Positions 1 through 9,965 of a stretch of 64,000 nt of DNA are shown piece by piece. Within the stretch, counting starts at the first letter, position 1; the number at the start of each line of letters is the position of its first letter. Below the pieces are notes generated by a model, which was not told where the DNA came from, ran no database searches, and saw only the letters and a list, made by a program, of their open reading frames with translations. Both the position numbers and the translations under genes were made by a program. Origin of the DNA: an uncultured Rhodocyclaceae bacterium (GTDB lineage Bacteria; Pseudomonadota; Gammaproteobacteria; Burkholderiales; Rhodocyclaceae); NCBI GenBank assembly GCA_907163225.1, contig OU015322.1:3253501-3317500 (forward strand), in the 5' to 3' direction.

Positions 1-1
1 C

Positions 2-463
2 TTCAAGGAGTTGGCCGATCGTAAGCACGAAATTTTCGATGAAGACTTGCATGCACTCGTTTCAGACGAAGTGGTGACGCCGGATCAGGAACATTTCAAG
101 CTGCTTTATTCCCGTGTCTGCTCCGAAACTGGTGAGATGCCTCACGCCAAGGTGATTTTGAGCGTCGGTGGCGTTGAGCGTAAGGGTGAGGCAGGTGGAG
201 GCGGCCCGGTCGATGCAAGCTTCAAGGCCATTGAAAGCATCGTCAACAGCGGCGCTGAGTTGATGCTTTATTCCGTCAACGCGATCACGACGGGTACGGA
301 CGCCCAAGGTGAAGTGACAACACGGCTTGCCAAGGATGGTCGCATCGTTAACGGTAACGGGGCTGATACGGATATCGTTATCGCTTCGGCACGCTCGTAT
401 CTGAATGCACTGAACAAGCTGCATTCGTCACGAGACAAGGTCAAGGCCCAGGGCGACGTCTGA
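2..463 (+). CDS. leuA: 2-isopropylmalate synthase, C-terminal part
   Basis: The gene enters from the left edge, so only about the last 153 residues are present. They form the leucine-sensing allosteric domain: the glycine-rich [11 protein letters not shown] stretch and the [12 protein letters not shown] segment are typical of the LeuA regulatory region. The enzyme condenses acetyl-CoA with 2-oxoisovalerate in the first committed step of leucine synthesis. The active-site barrel lies outside the window. A hairpin follows the stop codon. Confidence 0.93.
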   Translation, partial: FKELADRKHEIFDEDLHALVSDEVVTPDQEHFKLLYSRVCSETGEMPHAKVILSVGGVERKGEAGGGGPVDASFKAIESIVNSGAELMLYSVNAITTGTDAQGEVTTRLAKDGRIVNGNGADTDIVIASARSYLNALNKLHSSRDKVKAQGDV

Positions 464-483
464 TTTCGTGACGTTTGTCTGAG

Positions 484-517
484 AAAAGCCGCTTCAGCTT
501 TGCTGGGCGGCTTTTTC
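484..517. terminator. Intrinsic terminator between leuA and the convergent DUF2069 gene
   Basis: A stem AAAAGCCGC/GCGGCTTTTT with a 14-base loop ends in a T-run on the plus strand and an A-run on the left. It could therefore serve both convergent genes. It overlaps the last codons of the minus-strand gene. Confidence 0.75.
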
Positions 518-871
518 TACTTTTGGCCCGCGCGTGGCGCGGATAAAAAGGATGGTTGATACGAAGAGAATTGCGGCAAGCAAGGCTTCGCCAATTGCCA
601 ATTGCTGAATCAGTCCGTGGTCGCTGGTTGCACGCAAAGCGCCCTCCATCAGGTAGAACTGGATGAACAGAGAGAGCCACTTGTAGGTGTAGCGTTTGCC
701 GCGCAGGATGCCGAACAGCGGGATCAGCAGGAAGGCACCTTTGAGAATCATCCATGAGCCACCTGGCTTGAGCGGGGCCAGCCAGCCTTCCCACGCCAGG
801 CACAGGAAAATCAGTGCGATGAGGCTGGCGCTGGCAGAAATTTGGTAGCGGGTGGCGATTGTCACGGTCAA
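494..871 (-). CDS. DUF2069 family small inner-membrane protein
   Basis: A 125-residue hydrophobic protein with about four membrane segments (roughly residues 12-30, 40-58, 65-80 and 88-108) and a charged C-terminus. The size and the Trp/Gly-rich first half match the DUF2069 family, whose function is unknown. It overlaps the end of wrbA by four bases, so the two are probably co-transcribed. This pairing is common in betaproteobacteria. Confidence 0.75.
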   Translation of the reverse strand: MTVTIATRYQISASASLIALIFLCLAWEGWLAPLKPGGSWMILKGAFLLIPLFGILRGKRYTYKWLSLFIQFYLMEGALRATSDHGLIQQLAIGEALLAAILFVSTILFIRATRGPKVEKAAQQS

Positions 872-1458
872 CTCAATTTTTTGGCGAAATTTGCAAGGCG
901 CTGCCCCTGGAGAAATGCCAGGCGGCTCTCGGTTTCAGTCAGCAGGGGATTGCCGGTGGGGCCGGAGACATGGCTTGGGCCGTAAGGCGTTCCGCCAGTG
1001 CTGGTCGACGAGAGCTCGGGTTCGGTGAATGGTAAGCCGACGATCAGCATGCCGTGGTGGAGCAGGGGAATCATCATCGACAGCAGCGTGCTTTCGTTGC
1101 CACCATGCTGGCTACCGCCAGAAGTGAACACACAAGCTGGCTTGCCTGCAAGCGTGCCGTTCTGCCAGGCTGCGATGGTGCTATCCCAGAAGTACTTCAT
1201 CGGTGCAGCCATGTTGCCGAAGCGAACGGGGCTGCCCAGGGCTATACCGGCGCATTCCTGAAGATCGCATAATTCGACGTAAGGCGCACCTGCGTCCGGA
1301 ACATCAGGTTCGGTCGCCTCGCAGGTGGTTGAAACCCGCGGCACGGTGCGTAGACGGGCCTGGATCCCGGGCACGGTTTCGATGCCACAGGCGATGCGTT
1401 CAGCCAGAGCACGAACCGAGCCGCGGTGGCTGTAATAGAGGACGAGTATGTCTTGCAT
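868..1458 (-). CDS. wrbA: WrbA-type NAD(P)H:quinone oxidoreductase (flavodoxin fold)
   Basis: This 196-residue protein starts with the flavodoxin FMN-phosphate loop (VLYYSHRGSVRALAE). The family signatures GSPVRFGNMAAPMKYFWD and FTSGGSQHGGNE follow. WrbA enzymes reduce quinones by two electrons with FMN and protect against redox cycling. The length matches the family (about 190-200). Only 21 bp separate its start from the divergent gene at 1480, so the two promoters must overlap. Confidence 0.9.
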   Translation of the reverse strand: MQDILVLYYSHRGSVRALAERIACGIETVPGIQARLRTVPRVSTTCEATEPDVPDAGAPYVELCDLQECAGIALGSPVRFGNMAAPMKYFWDSTIAAWQNGTLAGKPACVFTSGGSQHGGNESTLLSMMIPLLHHGMLIVGLPFTEPELSSTSTGGTPYGPSHVSGPTGNPLLTETESRLAFLQGQRLANFAKKLS

Positions 1459-1479
1459 GGTCGGCTATTATACTGCCCC

Positions 1480-2313
1480 ATGCAAAACCCCTCCCGATCT
1501 CGTCGCGGCCGCCTGAAACCCAAGCAGGCGGGGAGTATTTTTCGACGCTTCCGTGACGAGAACATGATGCAGACCAGTTCTGCTCTGGCTTTCACGACGC
1601 TGATGGCATTGGTGCCTTTGGTGGCAGTGGTGCTTTCGGTGGCTGGCGCAATACCCTACCTAGATCTGCTGGTAGCGAAGCTTGAGCTATTGATCCGCGG
1701 TACCTTGCTGCCGCCAGGTGCAGCCGGCGCCATTGCCGGCAATATTGGCAAGTTCTCGCACAAGGCCCAGCAGCTGACACTGGCCGGCATTGCGGTGCTC
1801 AGTGTGACGGCGCTCTTGTTGATGAACACGATTGAGCGGGCATTCAATCATTTATGGCAAGTCGAGCCGCGCCCCATCCTGGCACGCTTGCGCTTGTATG
1901 CCTTCGTGACGGCAGTCTGGCCATTTATTTTGGGCGCTGTGGCCGGCGTCATTTCATTTGCTGTCACGACCTCCCTCGGGTTGTTCGACGAACCAGCCTG
2001 GTTTCGACGGGTTGCCCTGAAGGTCGTAGCCACGCTGATGTTGGGTCTGTTTTTCTCGTTTCTGTATTACGCGGTGCCAAATGCCAAAGTTTCCAGAAGA
2101 GCGGCGCTGACCGGCGGTGTTTTCGCTATGCTTGCGTTCTCTGCCATGCAGAAAGTCTTTGAGCTTTTTCTGGTCAGTTCGGCAATGCTAAAGAGCATTT
2201 ACGGCGCATTCGCTGCCTTTCCCGTATTTCTGGTTTGGCTCCACTTGTCGTGGGCGGTGGTGCTGTTTGGCGGGCTGATTGCCGCTACCGTAAATCGTCC
2301 GGGGCAACGCTGA
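1480..2313 (+). CDS. YihY/UPF0761 family inner-membrane protein
   Basis: The ATG at 1480 gives a 277-residue protein and fits the short gap to wrbA; an earlier in-frame start would run into wrbA. The protein has the FRRFRDENMMQTSSALAFTT entry motif and about six membrane segments of the YihY/BrkB family, once misnamed RNase BN. Its function is not settled. The 3' end overlaps the convergent PilZ-like gene by 29 bp. Confidence 0.88.
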   Translation: MQNPSRSRRGRLKPKQAGSIFRRFRDENMMQTSSALAFTTLMALVPLVAVVLSVAGAIPYLDLLVAKLELLIRGTLLPPGAAGAIAGNIGKFSHKAQQLTLAGIAVLSVTALLLMNTIERAFNHLWQVEPRPILARLRLYAFVTAVWPFILGAVAGVISFAVTTSLGLFDEPAWFRRVALKVVATLMLGLFFSFLYYAVPNAKVSRRAALTGGVFAMLAFSAMQKVFELFLVSSAMLKSIYGAFAAFPVFLVWLHLSWAVVLFGGLIAATVNRPGQR

Positions 2314-3802
2314 AAATTTCGATGGCGCTGGTTTGCTCGTCGAGATGCGTTGCCTGAATCTCCCGAATTTCAAGATTTATAGCTTCGTGCATGACAATGA
2401 TTCGCCGCGTGTATTCCTTCAGCAGGCCAGCGGGAAGCACAAGCGATTGCATTGGACGCAATGGCGGGGTTGCGGGGAGTATCAACGCTTCGACCTTGCT
2501 TGAGGGGTCGATGGCGTAAGGGTGGGCAATTTCGACGGCCACTGCCTTGGGGGCGAGAACCTGCAGTCCAAGTTCGACGTGTTCCGGATTTTCAGAAATG
2601 GCCCAGCGAATGATGCAGACATGCCACGCCGGAGGTGTTTCAGCATACTCGCCAGTAGCTTGTAGTGCGATGATGTCGCCAACCCGCAGATGGTCTGTCT
2701 GGCCGGATATGTGCATCAACGCGTAGCCATCCGGGCTTTCATTGGTCACCATCCATTCGCTCAGATCCCTTGCTTTTTCGGGATATCTGATCAGCTGCCA
2801 GAGATTGCCGAGGCCGGAGCAGAGATTTGCCCGGTACGACTGACGACGCCGCGGGAATCGTCGTTTTGCCGGATGCCCCCAAAGCTGGCTCAATCGCAGA
2901 AGAACGCCGGGGCCGCTGTGCTTGTCGGCAAATGACGGCAAACCAAGTGTTTTGGATGTAACGCCTTGCAGTAGCTCGGTTCGATGCGTTAGGGCGAGTT
3001 TTGCAATGGCATCGCACGAAAAATAGAGAACCCGGGCATCCGCGCCAGGGCTGCGACGGATCAGGGCGTGGGCAGGAAAGTCTTTGTCAAGATCAATCCA
3101 GAAAATGCCGTCGCTGTTGAGCGGGGGGGCTTCCAGAAGATCAATCGGGGGGGTGCAATGGCCGATATATTTGCTGATGAACTCCAGTTCTGCCGGGGAG
3201 AAGGAGGCAGGCTGAGCGATCCCTGCCAGCAGTATGCCGGTATATATTTCCAGAATACTCGGCGTTCCGTGGGGCCCGGGTATCTCATCAAGGCCAAGTC
3301 GCTTGGACGTTAGATAGGCTGAGTGTAGCTGCTGCCAGAGCCCAATAGCGGTGGGGGCGGCGATCAGGTGCGTAATTCGGACTTGCCAGGCAATGGTGTG
3401 CATCGCTCGTCGCAAAGATGTGTGCGGCGTACGTGGCACGCTTGGGCCTTCAGGGTCGAATAGGTCGGCGAGTGTGTTGAAATAATCCTGTGTTAGGGTT
3501 GCGAGCAAGTCTAGGAGAATGCGTACACGTTGCCGCAGTTTGCGCGAAATCGGTAGTGAAACTTCGTGCAGCCTAGGCAGTTCACAGTTGGCTATTCGCT
3601 CCGCCTGTACGTAGAGCAAATCAAGCAATTTGAGACGCTGGGCATTGGGAACCGGCGCCTCCCTCAGCAGAAGTAGCTGGCGGTAGAGTTGGTCGGCATC
3701 TTCGGCGCCTGTGCGGCCATGCGCAAGTGCCAGCCATTCAAGAATACTCTTGATATTGGTTTCGGAAGAGGAGGGCGAAAGTGCTTCTGGCGTGGCGCTC
3801 AT
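2285..3802 (-). CDS. Large protein with a degenerate PilZ-like C-terminal domain
   Basis: About 505 residues from the ATG at 3802; an in-frame ATG at 3850 would add 16 residues, and neither has a strong Shine-Dalgarno. The first 300 residues are helical and I do not recognise them. Numbered from 3850, residues 334-340 (RRRQSYR) hold an RxxxR and residues 370-375 (NESPDG) match NxSxxG, the two c-di-GMP contacts of PilZ domains. A PilZ-like ending follows (IIRW...LGLQVL). The spacing between motifs (about 30 residues) is longer than usual. It is probably a cyclic-di-GMP effector, but that is inferred from motifs only. Confidence 0.7.
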   Translation of the reverse strand: MSATPEALSPSSSETNIKSILEWLALAHGRTGAEDADQLYRQLLLLREAPVPNAQRLKLLDLLYVQAERIANCELPRLHEVSLPISRKLRQRVRILLDLLATLTQDYFNTLADLFDPEGPSVPRTPHTSLRRAMHTIAWQVRITHLIAAPTAIGLWQQLHSAYLTSKRLGLDEIPGPHGTPSILEIYTGILLAGIAQPASFSPAELEFISKYIGHCTPPIDLLEAPPLNSDGIFWIDLDKDFPAHALIRRSPGADARVLYFSCDAIAKLALTHRTELLQGVTSKTLGLPSFADKHSGPGVLLRLSQLWGHPAKRRFPRRRQSYRANLCSGLGNLWQLIRYPEKARDLSEWMVTNESPDGYALMHISGQTDHLRVGDIIALQATGEYAETPPAWHVCIIRWAISENPEHVELGLQVLAPKAVAVEIAHPYAIDPSSKVEALILPATPPLRPMQSLVLPAGLLKEYTRRIIVMHEAINLEIREIQATHLDEQTSAIEIFSVAPDDLR

Positions 3803-3904
3803 GGAGTCGCCAGAATAGCAAATATTTGCACTCTGACGATGAATCCGCATGTCGAAACTGGCTGCGGAATGCAGATGTCGAGTATTTTCTACTACCTAAG
3901 TGGT

Positions 3905-3932
3905 TTGTTTTTCCTTGGTAAAGCGCTATAAT
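3905..3932 (+). promoter_or_regulatory. Sigma-70 promoter of the rpsP operon
   Basis: A perfect -10 box TATAAT lies at 3927-3932 with TTGTTT 16 bp upstream. It ends 35 bp before the rpsP start. Confidence 0.6.
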
Positions 3933-3967
3933 CTCCGGTCTTTTTTCCAGCTAACGAAAGTATTCCC

Positions 3968-4222
3968 ATGGTTGTTATCCGTCTTGCCCGTGGTGGCGCC
4001 AAGAAGCGTCCGTTCTACAACATGGTTGTTACCGATTCCCGCAATCGTCGCGATGGCCGTTTCGTTGAGCGTATCGGCTTCTACAACCCGGTTGCTTCAG
4101 GCAATGCAGAAGCGCTGCGCGTTTCCACCGATCGTCTGGCCTACTGGCAGAGCAATGGCGCCCAACTCTCCCCGACTGTTGCCCGTCTGGTCAAGCAACA
4201 CGCTGCTCAGCAAGCCGCCTAA
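3968..4222 (+). CDS. rpsP: 30S ribosomal protein S16
   Basis: 84 residues beginning [18 protein letters not shown], the diagnostic start of bS16. It is the first gene of the conserved rpsP-rimM-trmD-rplS operon and is preceded by the promoter at 3905. Confidence 0.98.
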   Translation: MVVIRLARGGAKKRPFYNMVVTDSRNRRDGRFVERIGFYNPVASGNAEALRVSTDRLAYWQSNGAQLSPTVARLVKQHAAQQAA

Positions 4223-4231
4223 GTTTTAGTT

Positions 4232-4744
4232 TTGACCAGCAACGATATCGTCGTACTGGGTCGGCTGGCCGACCCCTACGGGATTCAGGGCTGGCTTTGG
4301 TTGTACCCCTTCGGAGATGATCCGCTGGCCTGGGCTGAAATGCCCGTCTGGTGGATCGCGCGAGAAGGAGAGTCGTGGCGCGAGTGCAGGCTGAAAAGCC
4401 TGAAAGCCCACGGTAACGGTGTGGTGGTGCTGTTAGATGGCGTTGCTGATCGTTCTGCTGCTGAAGTGATGAAGGGTGTTTTAGTCGGGGCGCCGCGCGA
4501 AGCGCTGCCCACGACTGACAAGAACGAGTTTTACTGGGCTGATCTGATCGGTCTGGATGTCATCAATACCGCTGACGAGCGGCTCGGCAAGGTGGTCGGG
4601 TTGATCGAAACTGGGGCCAACGCTGTGTTGCGAGTGCTGGGTGATGACAAGGTCGAGCGCTTGTTGCCATTTGTGTCGGCAGTGGTGCTGGCAGTAGAGA
4701 AGGAAGCCGGGCAGATTCGAGTGGAGTGGGGCAGCGACTGGTGA
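4232..4744 (+). CDS. rimM: 16S rRNA processing protein RimM
   Basis: The TTG start at 4232, 9 bp after rpsP, gives 170 residues. The N-terminal barrel ([17 protein letters not shown]) is followed by the PRC-barrel half ([11 protein letters not shown]...[16 protein letters not shown]). RimM binds S19 and assists maturation of the 30S head. Its stop overlaps the trmD start. Confidence 0.96.
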   Translation: MTSNDIVVLGRLADPYGIQGWLWLYPFGDDPLAWAEMPVWWIAREGESWRECRLKSLKAHGNGVVVLLDGVADRSAAEVMKGVLVGAPREALPTTDKNEFYWADLIGLDVINTADERLGKVVGLIETGANAVLRVLGDDKVERLLPFVSAVVLAVEKEAGQIRVEWGSDW

Positions 4745-5505
4745 TCCGGTTTGACTGCATTACCCTCTTTCCGGAGATGTTCGCTGCGGTAACGGAAAGT
4801 GGCATTACCCGTCGGGGGCTGGAAGAGCAGCGCTGGGTGTGGCAAGGCTGGAATCCGCGTGATTTCGCTGAAAATGCCTGGCGACGCGTCGATGATCGTC
4901 CTTTCGGGGGCGGGCCGGGCATGCTGATGCAGCCCGGGCCGCTGGAGAAGGCGATCAGCGCGGCGAAGTTGCAGCAGCATGAGGCAGGGCTGGCGAAGAG
5001 CCGGGTCATCTACCTCTCGCCGCAGGGTGCGCCGCTCACTCATGAGCGGGTGATGCAACTGGCGACGGGCGATGAAGGGCTGATCCTTCTTTGTGGTCGT
5101 TATGAAGGGATTGACGAGCGGCTGATCGAGCGCTGTGTCGATGAAGAAATTTCGATCGGGGATTTTGTGCTTTCCGGTGGCGAGTTGCCGGCGATGGCCT
5201 TGATTGACGCCGTTGTCCGCCAGTTGCCGGGGGTGCTCGGAGATGCCGCTTCGGCGGTGGAAGATTCGTTTGTCGGTGGTTTGCTGGATTGTCCGCACTA
5301 CACCCGCCCGGAGGTTTACGAGGGCGAGGCGGTGCCGGCGGTTTTGCTTTCAGGAGACCACAAAAAAATTCGTCGCTGGCGGCTCAAACAGTCGCTGGCC
5401 CGAACCCGGAAGCGCCGGCCGGATTTGCTGGCGCACCGCAGTCTGACCGCGGAAGAAGCGCAACTACTCACGGAAATTTCCGGAGAGGAGCAATGCGGTG
5501 AGTAA
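4741..5505 (+). CDS. trmD: tRNA (guanine37-N1)-methyltransferase
   Basis: The GTG at 4741 overlaps the rimM stop (GTGA), which suggests translational coupling; a longer in-frame start at 4726 lies inside rimM and is less likely. About 254 residues. The SPOUT knot motifs are visible: [24 protein letters not shown] and the C-terminal HYTRPEVY. It methylates G37 of tRNAs using S-adenosylmethionine and prevents frameshifting. Confidence 0.96.
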   Translation: MIRFDCITLFPEMFAAVTESGITRRGLEEQRWVWQGWNPRDFAENAWRRVDDRPFGGGPGMLMQPGPLEKAISAAKLQQHEAGLAKSRVIYLSPQGAPLTHERVMQLATGDEGLILLCGRYEGIDERLIERCVDEEISIGDFVLSGGELPAMALIDAVVRQLPGVLGDAASAVEDSFVGGLLDCPHYTRPEVYEGEAVPAVLLSGDHKKIRRWRLKQSLARTRKRRPDLLAHRSLTAEEAQLLTEISGEEQCGE

Positions 5506-5530
5506 GTGTTTATAAATTAAAGGATCTCAC

Positions 5531-5911
5531 ATGAACCTGATTGAACAGTTGGAAAAAGAAGAAATTGCTCGTCTGGGCAAGACCATTCCTGACTTCGCAC
5601 CGGGCGACACTATTGTCGTTCAAGTGAAGGTTAAGGAAGGTAACCGCGAGCGTCTGCAGGCTTACGAAGGCGTCGTTATCGCCAAGCGTAACCGCGGCCT
5701 GAACTCTGCTTTCACCGTGCGCAAGATTTCGTCCGGTGAAGGCGTCGAGCGTACTTTCCAGTCCTATTCTCCGCTGGTCGCTTCCATCGAAGTGAAGCGT
5801 CGTGGTGATGTCCGCCGCGCCAAGCTGTACTACCTGCGCGAGCGTTCTGGCAAGTCTGCACGTATCAAGGAAAAGCTGGTCCGCAAGGAAAAGCCGGTCG
5901 CTGCTGCTTAA
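5531..5911 (+). CDS. rplS: 50S ribosomal protein L19
   Basis: 126 residues with the L19 signature ([35 protein letters not shown]). AAAGGATCTCAC precedes the ATG as ribosome-binding site. It is the last gene of the operon, followed by a strong terminator. Confidence 0.98.
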   Translation: MNLIEQLEKEEIARLGKTIPDFAPGDTIVVQVKVKEGNRERLQAYEGVVIAKRNRGLNSAFTVRKISSGEGVERTFQSYSPLVASIEVKRRGDVRRAKLYYLRERSGKSARIKEKLVRKEKPVAAA

Positions 5912-5928
5912 GCGATTGTTCCGGATTG

Positions 5929-5956
5929 AAAAAGGGCGCCTCGGCGCCCTTTTTTA
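5929..5956 (+). terminator. Terminator of the rpsP-rplS operon
   Basis: A stem AAAGGGCGCC/GGCGCCCTTT with a tight loop is followed by a T-run. Confidence 0.9.
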
Positions 5957-5971
5957 TTGCTTTCGGTTTTG

Positions 5972-5995
5972 CTCGATTTTTCTGGTTGACCGCAG
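5972..5995 (+). repeat. Dispersed GGTTGACCG repeat, copy 1
   Basis: Forward copy with one change in the core (TCTGGTTGACCGCAGG), between rplS and folE2. Confidence 0.75.
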
Positions 5996-6036
5996 GAGTC
6001 AGTTTTGTGGCTCCCGCGCCGGATTGTCGGCAGTAA

Positions 6037-6855
6037 TTAAGGCTGGCAGTGGGTGCTGGGGTTCTTTTTGTCGTTCTCAATCAGCGCGTAGGCCGAGTGA
6101 TTGTGGATTGACTCAAAGTTTTCCGATTCCACGACATAGGCGTCGACGCGGGTTTCTGCATTGAGGCGTGCCGCTACGTCACGAACCATGTCTTCGACGA
6201 ACTTGGGGTTGTCGTAGGCGCGTTCGGTGACATATTTCTCATCAGGTCGCTTGAGCAGGCCGTAGAGCTCGCAGGAGGCTTCCTGCTCGACGAGCTGGAC
6301 GATTTCCTCGATCCACACGAATTCGTTGGTACGGGCCGTGACGGTGACGTGCGAGCGTTGGTTGTGGGCGCCGTACTCGGAAATTTTCTTGGAGCAGGGG
6401 CACAGGCTGGTGACCGGAACGACGACTTTGGTCGAGGTGACGATTTCGCCATTGCAGATATCGCCGATGAAAGTGACGTCATAGTCCATCAAACTCTGCA
6501 CGCCGGAAATCGGGGCTGTCTTGTTGATGAAGTACGGGAAATTCATCTCGATGTGACCGGTTTCGGCTTCGAGCTTGACGAGCATTTCGCGCAGCATGAT
6601 CGGGAAATTCTCGACCGAAATCTCGCGTTCGTGGCTGTTCAGGATCTCCACGAAGCGCGACATGTGCGTGCCCTTGAAGTTATGCGGCAGGCCAACGTAC
6701 ATATTGAACATGGCGATGGTGTGCTGGACGCCGGTCGATTTGTCCTGCACCTTGATCGGGTGGCGGATGGACTTAATGCCGACCTTGTTGATGGCGATAT
6801 GGCGCGTGTCGGCGGAGTTCTGGACGTCGGGGATGCTGGTGTTCGGGGTGTTCAT
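6037..6855 (-). CDS. folE2: GTP cyclohydrolase FolE2 (type IB)
   Basis: 272 residues of the FolE2/MptA family, which replaces zinc-dependent FolE in opening GTP to 7,8-dihydroneopterin triphosphate for folate and queuosine precursors. Seen in the sequence: [19 protein letters not shown] with the metal-binding Cys, and the late SIHNHSAYA His motif. The length is normal. Type IB enzymes use metals other than zinc and are often favoured under zinc shortage; no Zur site is obvious upstream. Confidence 0.93.
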   Translation of the reverse strand: MNTPNTSIPDVQNSADTRHIAINKVGIKSIRHPIKVQDKSTGVQHTIAMFNMYVGLPHNFKGTHMSRFVEILNSHEREISVENFPIMLREMLVKLEAETGHIEMNFPYFINKTAPISGVQSLMDYDVTFIGDICNGEIVTSTKVVVPVTSLCPCSKKISEYGAHNQRSHVTVTARTNEFVWIEEIVQLVEQEASCELYGLLKRPDEKYVTERAYDNPKFVEDMVRDVAARLNAETRVDAYVVESENFESIHNHSAYALIENDKKNPSTHCQP

Positions 6856-6873
6856 GGGCTGTTCTTCAATGAA

Positions 6874-8730
6874 TTATTGTGGGGTTGTCCGGGCACGTAC
6901 TGCACGCACGATGCCGTCCTTGTCGAGGCCGAGTTCGGCCAGCAATTGTCCTTGTTCGCCGTGATCGATGAAGCGGTCGGGCAGGCCGAGGCGAAGTACC
7001 GGCACGTTCAGCCCGCGTTCCGCCAGCACGCGCTCGATTTCCGAGCCGGCGCCGCCGATCACAGCGTTTTCTTCGACGCTGACAAGCAGCGAATGGTTCC
7101 CGGCCAGTTCGACAATCAGCTCGATATCAAGCGGTTTGACGAAGCGCATGTTGGCGACGGTGGCGTCGAGTTCCTCGCCGGCAGCCAGCGCAGCCGGCAC
7201 CAGGCTGCCGAAGGCGAGCAGGGCGACATCCTTGCCCTGACGGCGGATTTCGCCCTTGCCGACGGGTAGCGTATCGAGATTGGTTGCCGGAATCTTGCCT
7301 GTGCCGCCACCTCGTGGGTAACGCACCATGCTCGGGCAATCCAGGGCATAGGCGGTGGACAGCATCTGGCGGCATTCGGCTTCGTCGGCCGGGGCCATGA
7401 CGACCATGTTCGGGATGCAGGTGACGAAGGAAAGGTCAAAAGTGCCGTGGTGGGTCGGGCCGTCGGCGCCGACCAGGCCGCCACGGTCGACCGCGAAAAC
7501 GACTGGCAGATTCTGCAAGGCGACGTCGTGGACCAGTTGATCGTAGCCGCGTTGCAGGAAGGTCGAATAGATGGCGACGACCGGCTTGAGGCCCTCGCAG
7601 GCGAGGCCGGCGGCGAAAGTGACGGCGTGCTGTTCGGCGATACCGACATCGAAATAGCGGTCAGCGTGTTCGGCCGAGAAGCGCACCATGCCGGAACCTT
7701 CGCGCATGGCCGGGGTGACGGCGACGAGGCGGGAGTCGGCTTTCGCCATGTCGCACAGCCAGTCGCCAAAAACCTGCGTGTAGGTCAGCTTGGCCGGGCC
7801 CTTGGCCGACTGGATGCCAACGCAGGCGGCGAACTTGCCGACGCCGTGGTACAAAATCGGGTCGTTCTCGGCCAGCTTGTAGCCCTGGCCCTTCTTGGTG
7901 ATGACGTGCAGGAACTTCGGGCCCTTCAGTTTCTTCAGGTTTTCCAGCGTCGGGATCAGGGCGTCGAGGTCGTGGCCGTCGATCGGGCCGTAATAGTGAA
8001 AGCCGAATTCCTCGAACAGCGTGCCGGGGGCGATCATGCCCTTGACGTGCTCTTCGGCGCGGCGCGCCAGTTCGAGCAGCGGCGGCGCGAAGCCGAGCAT
8101 GTGGCGGCCGGCCTCGCGGGCGACGTTGTAGGTCTTGCTGGAAGTCAGGCGGGTCAGGATGTTGTTCAGCGCGCCGACCGGCGGCGAAATTGACATCTCG
8201 TTGTCATTGAGGATGACCAGCATGTCGGCATCGGCGACGCCGGCATTGTTGAGCGCCTCGAAGGCCATGCCGGCCGACATCGCGCCGTCGCCGATAATGG
8301 CGATTGACTTGCGGTCCTCGCCCTTGTGTTTGGCGGCCAGTGCCATGCCCAGCGCCGCCGAAATCGAGGTCGACGAATGGCCAACGCCGAAGGTGTCGTA
8401 GGGGCTTTCGCTACGCTTGGGGAAGCCGGAGACGCCGTTGTGCATGCGCAATGTACTCATGCCTTCGCGGCGGCCGGTGAGTATTTTATGGGCGTAGCAC
8501 TGGTGGCCGACGTCCCAGACCAGCCGGTCGTCCGGCGTCTTGAAGACGGCGTGCAGGGCGATGGTCAGCTCGACGGTGCCGAGGTTGGACGACAGATGGC
8601 CGCCCGTTTTCGAGACGGAGTCGATGAGGAAGGCGCGCAGTTCAGTCGCCAGTTGCGGCAACTGCTTGCGGTCCAGTCGGCGCAGATCGGCCGGGCTGTT
8701 GATGTTTTCGAGCAGGCGGTAGGCGGTCAT
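6874..8730 (-). CDS. dxs: 1-deoxy-D-xylulose-5-phosphate synthase
   Basis: 618 residues, full length. The thiamine-diphosphate site reads [18 protein letters not shown]; the transketolase middle domain follows ([32 protein letters not shown]). The enzyme condenses pyruvate and glyceraldehyde-3-phosphate to open the MEP isoprenoid pathway. It begins exactly where ispA ends (one shared base), so xseB-ispA-dxs form one unit. Confidence 0.97.
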   Translation of the reverse strand: MTAYRLLENINSPADLRRLDRKQLPQLATELRAFLIDSVSKTGGHLSSNLGTVELTIALHAVFKTPDDRLVWDVGHQCYAHKILTGRREGMSTLRMHNGVSGFPKRSESPYDTFGVGHSSTSISAALGMALAAKHKGEDRKSIAIIGDGAMSAGMAFEALNNAGVADADMLVILNDNEMSISPPVGALNNILTRLTSSKTYNVAREAGRHMLGFAPPLLELARRAEEHVKGMIAPGTLFEEFGFHYYGPIDGHDLDALIPTLENLKKLKGPKFLHVITKKGQGYKLAENDPILYHGVGKFAACVGIQSAKGPAKLTYTQVFGDWLCDMAKADSRLVAVTPAMREGSGMVRFSAEHADRYFDVGIAEQHAVTFAAGLACEGLKPVVAIYSTFLQRGYDQLVHDVALQNLPVVFAVDRGGLVGADGPTHHGTFDLSFVTCIPNMVVMAPADEAECRQMLSTAYALDCPSMVRYPRGGGTGKIPATNLDTLPVGKGEIRRQGKDVALLAFGSLVPAALAAGEELDATVANMRFVKPLDIELIVELAGNHSLLVSVEENAVIGGAGSEIERVLAERGLNVPVLRLGLPDRFIDHGEQGQLLAELGLDKDGIVRAVRARTTPQ

Positions 8731-9623
8731 CAGAATTGCCGGTGGCAGATGAAATCGGCCAACTGGGTCAGGCGCGTGGCCCGTTCGCCGAAAATGGAGA
8801 GGGCGTCGAGGGCGTCGGTACGCAGTTCGTCGGCGTAGGCGCGGGCGGCTTCGAGGCCGAGCAGGCTGACGTAGGTCGGCTTGGCTGCCGCTTCGTCCTT
8901 GCCGGCGGTCTTGCCGAGCGTGGCGGTGCTCGCCGTGCAGTCGAGGATGTCATCGACGACCTGAAAGAGCAGGCCAGCGCGTTTGGCGAAGCGGTCGAGG
9001 TTGGCACGTTCCTCGGTCGAAAGCGGGTTGCCGGCCAGCGCGCCGAGCAGCACGGCGGCGCGGATCAGGGCGCCGGTCTTTAGCGCGTGCATGAGCTCCA
9101 GCTCAGGCTGGTTCAAGGGCTTGCCAACCGAGGCGAGGTCGATGGCCTGGCCGCCGGCCATGCCGCGCGAACCGCTGGCGTGGGCGAGCAGGGCGATCAT
9201 CTCGAGTTGCTGTTTCGCTTCGCCGATCGGCTGGCTTGCCAGCAGCTCGAAGGCTAGCGTCTGCAGGCTGTCGCCGACGAGCAGGGCGGTCGGTTCGTCG
9301 AATTCGACGTGGCAGGTCGGGCGGCCGCGGCGCAGCACGTCGTCGTCCATGCACGGCAGGTCGTCATGAACCAGCGAGTAGGCGTGGATCATTTCGACGG
9401 CGCTGGCGACGATGTCCAGCTTGTCAGGCGTAGCGCCAGTCAGTTGGCCGGCCGCATGGGCGAGTAACGGGCGGACGCGCTTCCCGCCACCGAGCGTGGC
9501 GTAGCGCATCGCGTCGTGCAGGCGGGCGGGAATGCTGTCACTGCCGGGCAGGAAGCGGGCGAGGGCGGATTCGGCGTGATCCTGCGTGACGGCCATCCAT
9601 TCGGCAAACGGGATGGCGCTCAC
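8730..9623 (-). CDS. ispA: Farnesyl diphosphate synthase (polyprenyl synthetase)
   Basis: 297 residues. Both aspartate-rich motifs that bind the magnesium-diphosphate are present: DDLPCMDDD (first) and DDILD (second), with GGKRVRP near the N-terminus. It elongates dimethylallyl diphosphate to farnesyl diphosphate. The start overlaps the xseB end by four bases. Confidence 0.95.
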   Translation of the reverse strand: MSAIPFAEWMAVTQDHAESALARFLPGSDSIPARLHDAMRYATLGGGKRVRPLLAHAAGQLTGATPDKLDIVASAVEMIHAYSLVHDDLPCMDDDVLRRGRPTCHVEFDEPTALLVGDSLQTLAFELLASQPIGEAKQQLEMIALLAHASGSRGMAGGQAIDLASVGKPLNQPELELMHALKTGALIRAAVLLGALAGNPLSTEERANLDRFAKRAGLLFQVVDDILDCTASTATLGKTAGKDEAAAKPTYVSLLGLEAARAYADELRTDALDALSIFGERATRLTQLADFICHRQF

Positions 9624-9859
9624 TGAGCCTCCAGCGTCTTGCGGTCGACGTCCTTGAATTCGCCGTTTTCAAGAATGCGAATCTGTTCTTCGGCGTTGGC
9701 GAGCTGGCCCTGGCAGTGCTTCATCAGTTCCATGCCGCGCTTGTAGGCTGCGATGGAGGCTTCGAGCTCGAGTTTGCCGCCTTCCATGCTGGAGACGATG
9801 TTTTCAAGCTCGGCGAGCGCCGTCTCGAATTTCATGTCGGCGATGGGCTTTGTGGCCAT
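9620..9859 (-). CDS. xseB: Exodeoxyribonuclease VII small subunit
   Basis: 79 residues from the ATG at 9859; an upstream extension to 10069 would run under the Rieske gene and lacks homology. The pattern FETALAELENIVSSMEGGKL...LEASIAAYKRGMEL is the conserved XseB coiled coil. It leads the xseB-ispA-dxs operon, as in many proteobacteria. Confidence 0.94.
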   Translation of the reverse strand: MATKPIADMKFETALAELENIVSSMEGGKLELEASIAAYKRGMELMKHCQGQLANAEEQIRILENGEFKDVDRKTLEAQ

Positions 9860-9965
9860 GTTTGAGGCGATCAAGGAAACAGGCGAAAATACTCCATCAA
9901 GGGGCACCCGGTCAAATATCAGGGTAAAATATGTACCCCTTTTTAACCCCCGCTGAAGGCTTGGC

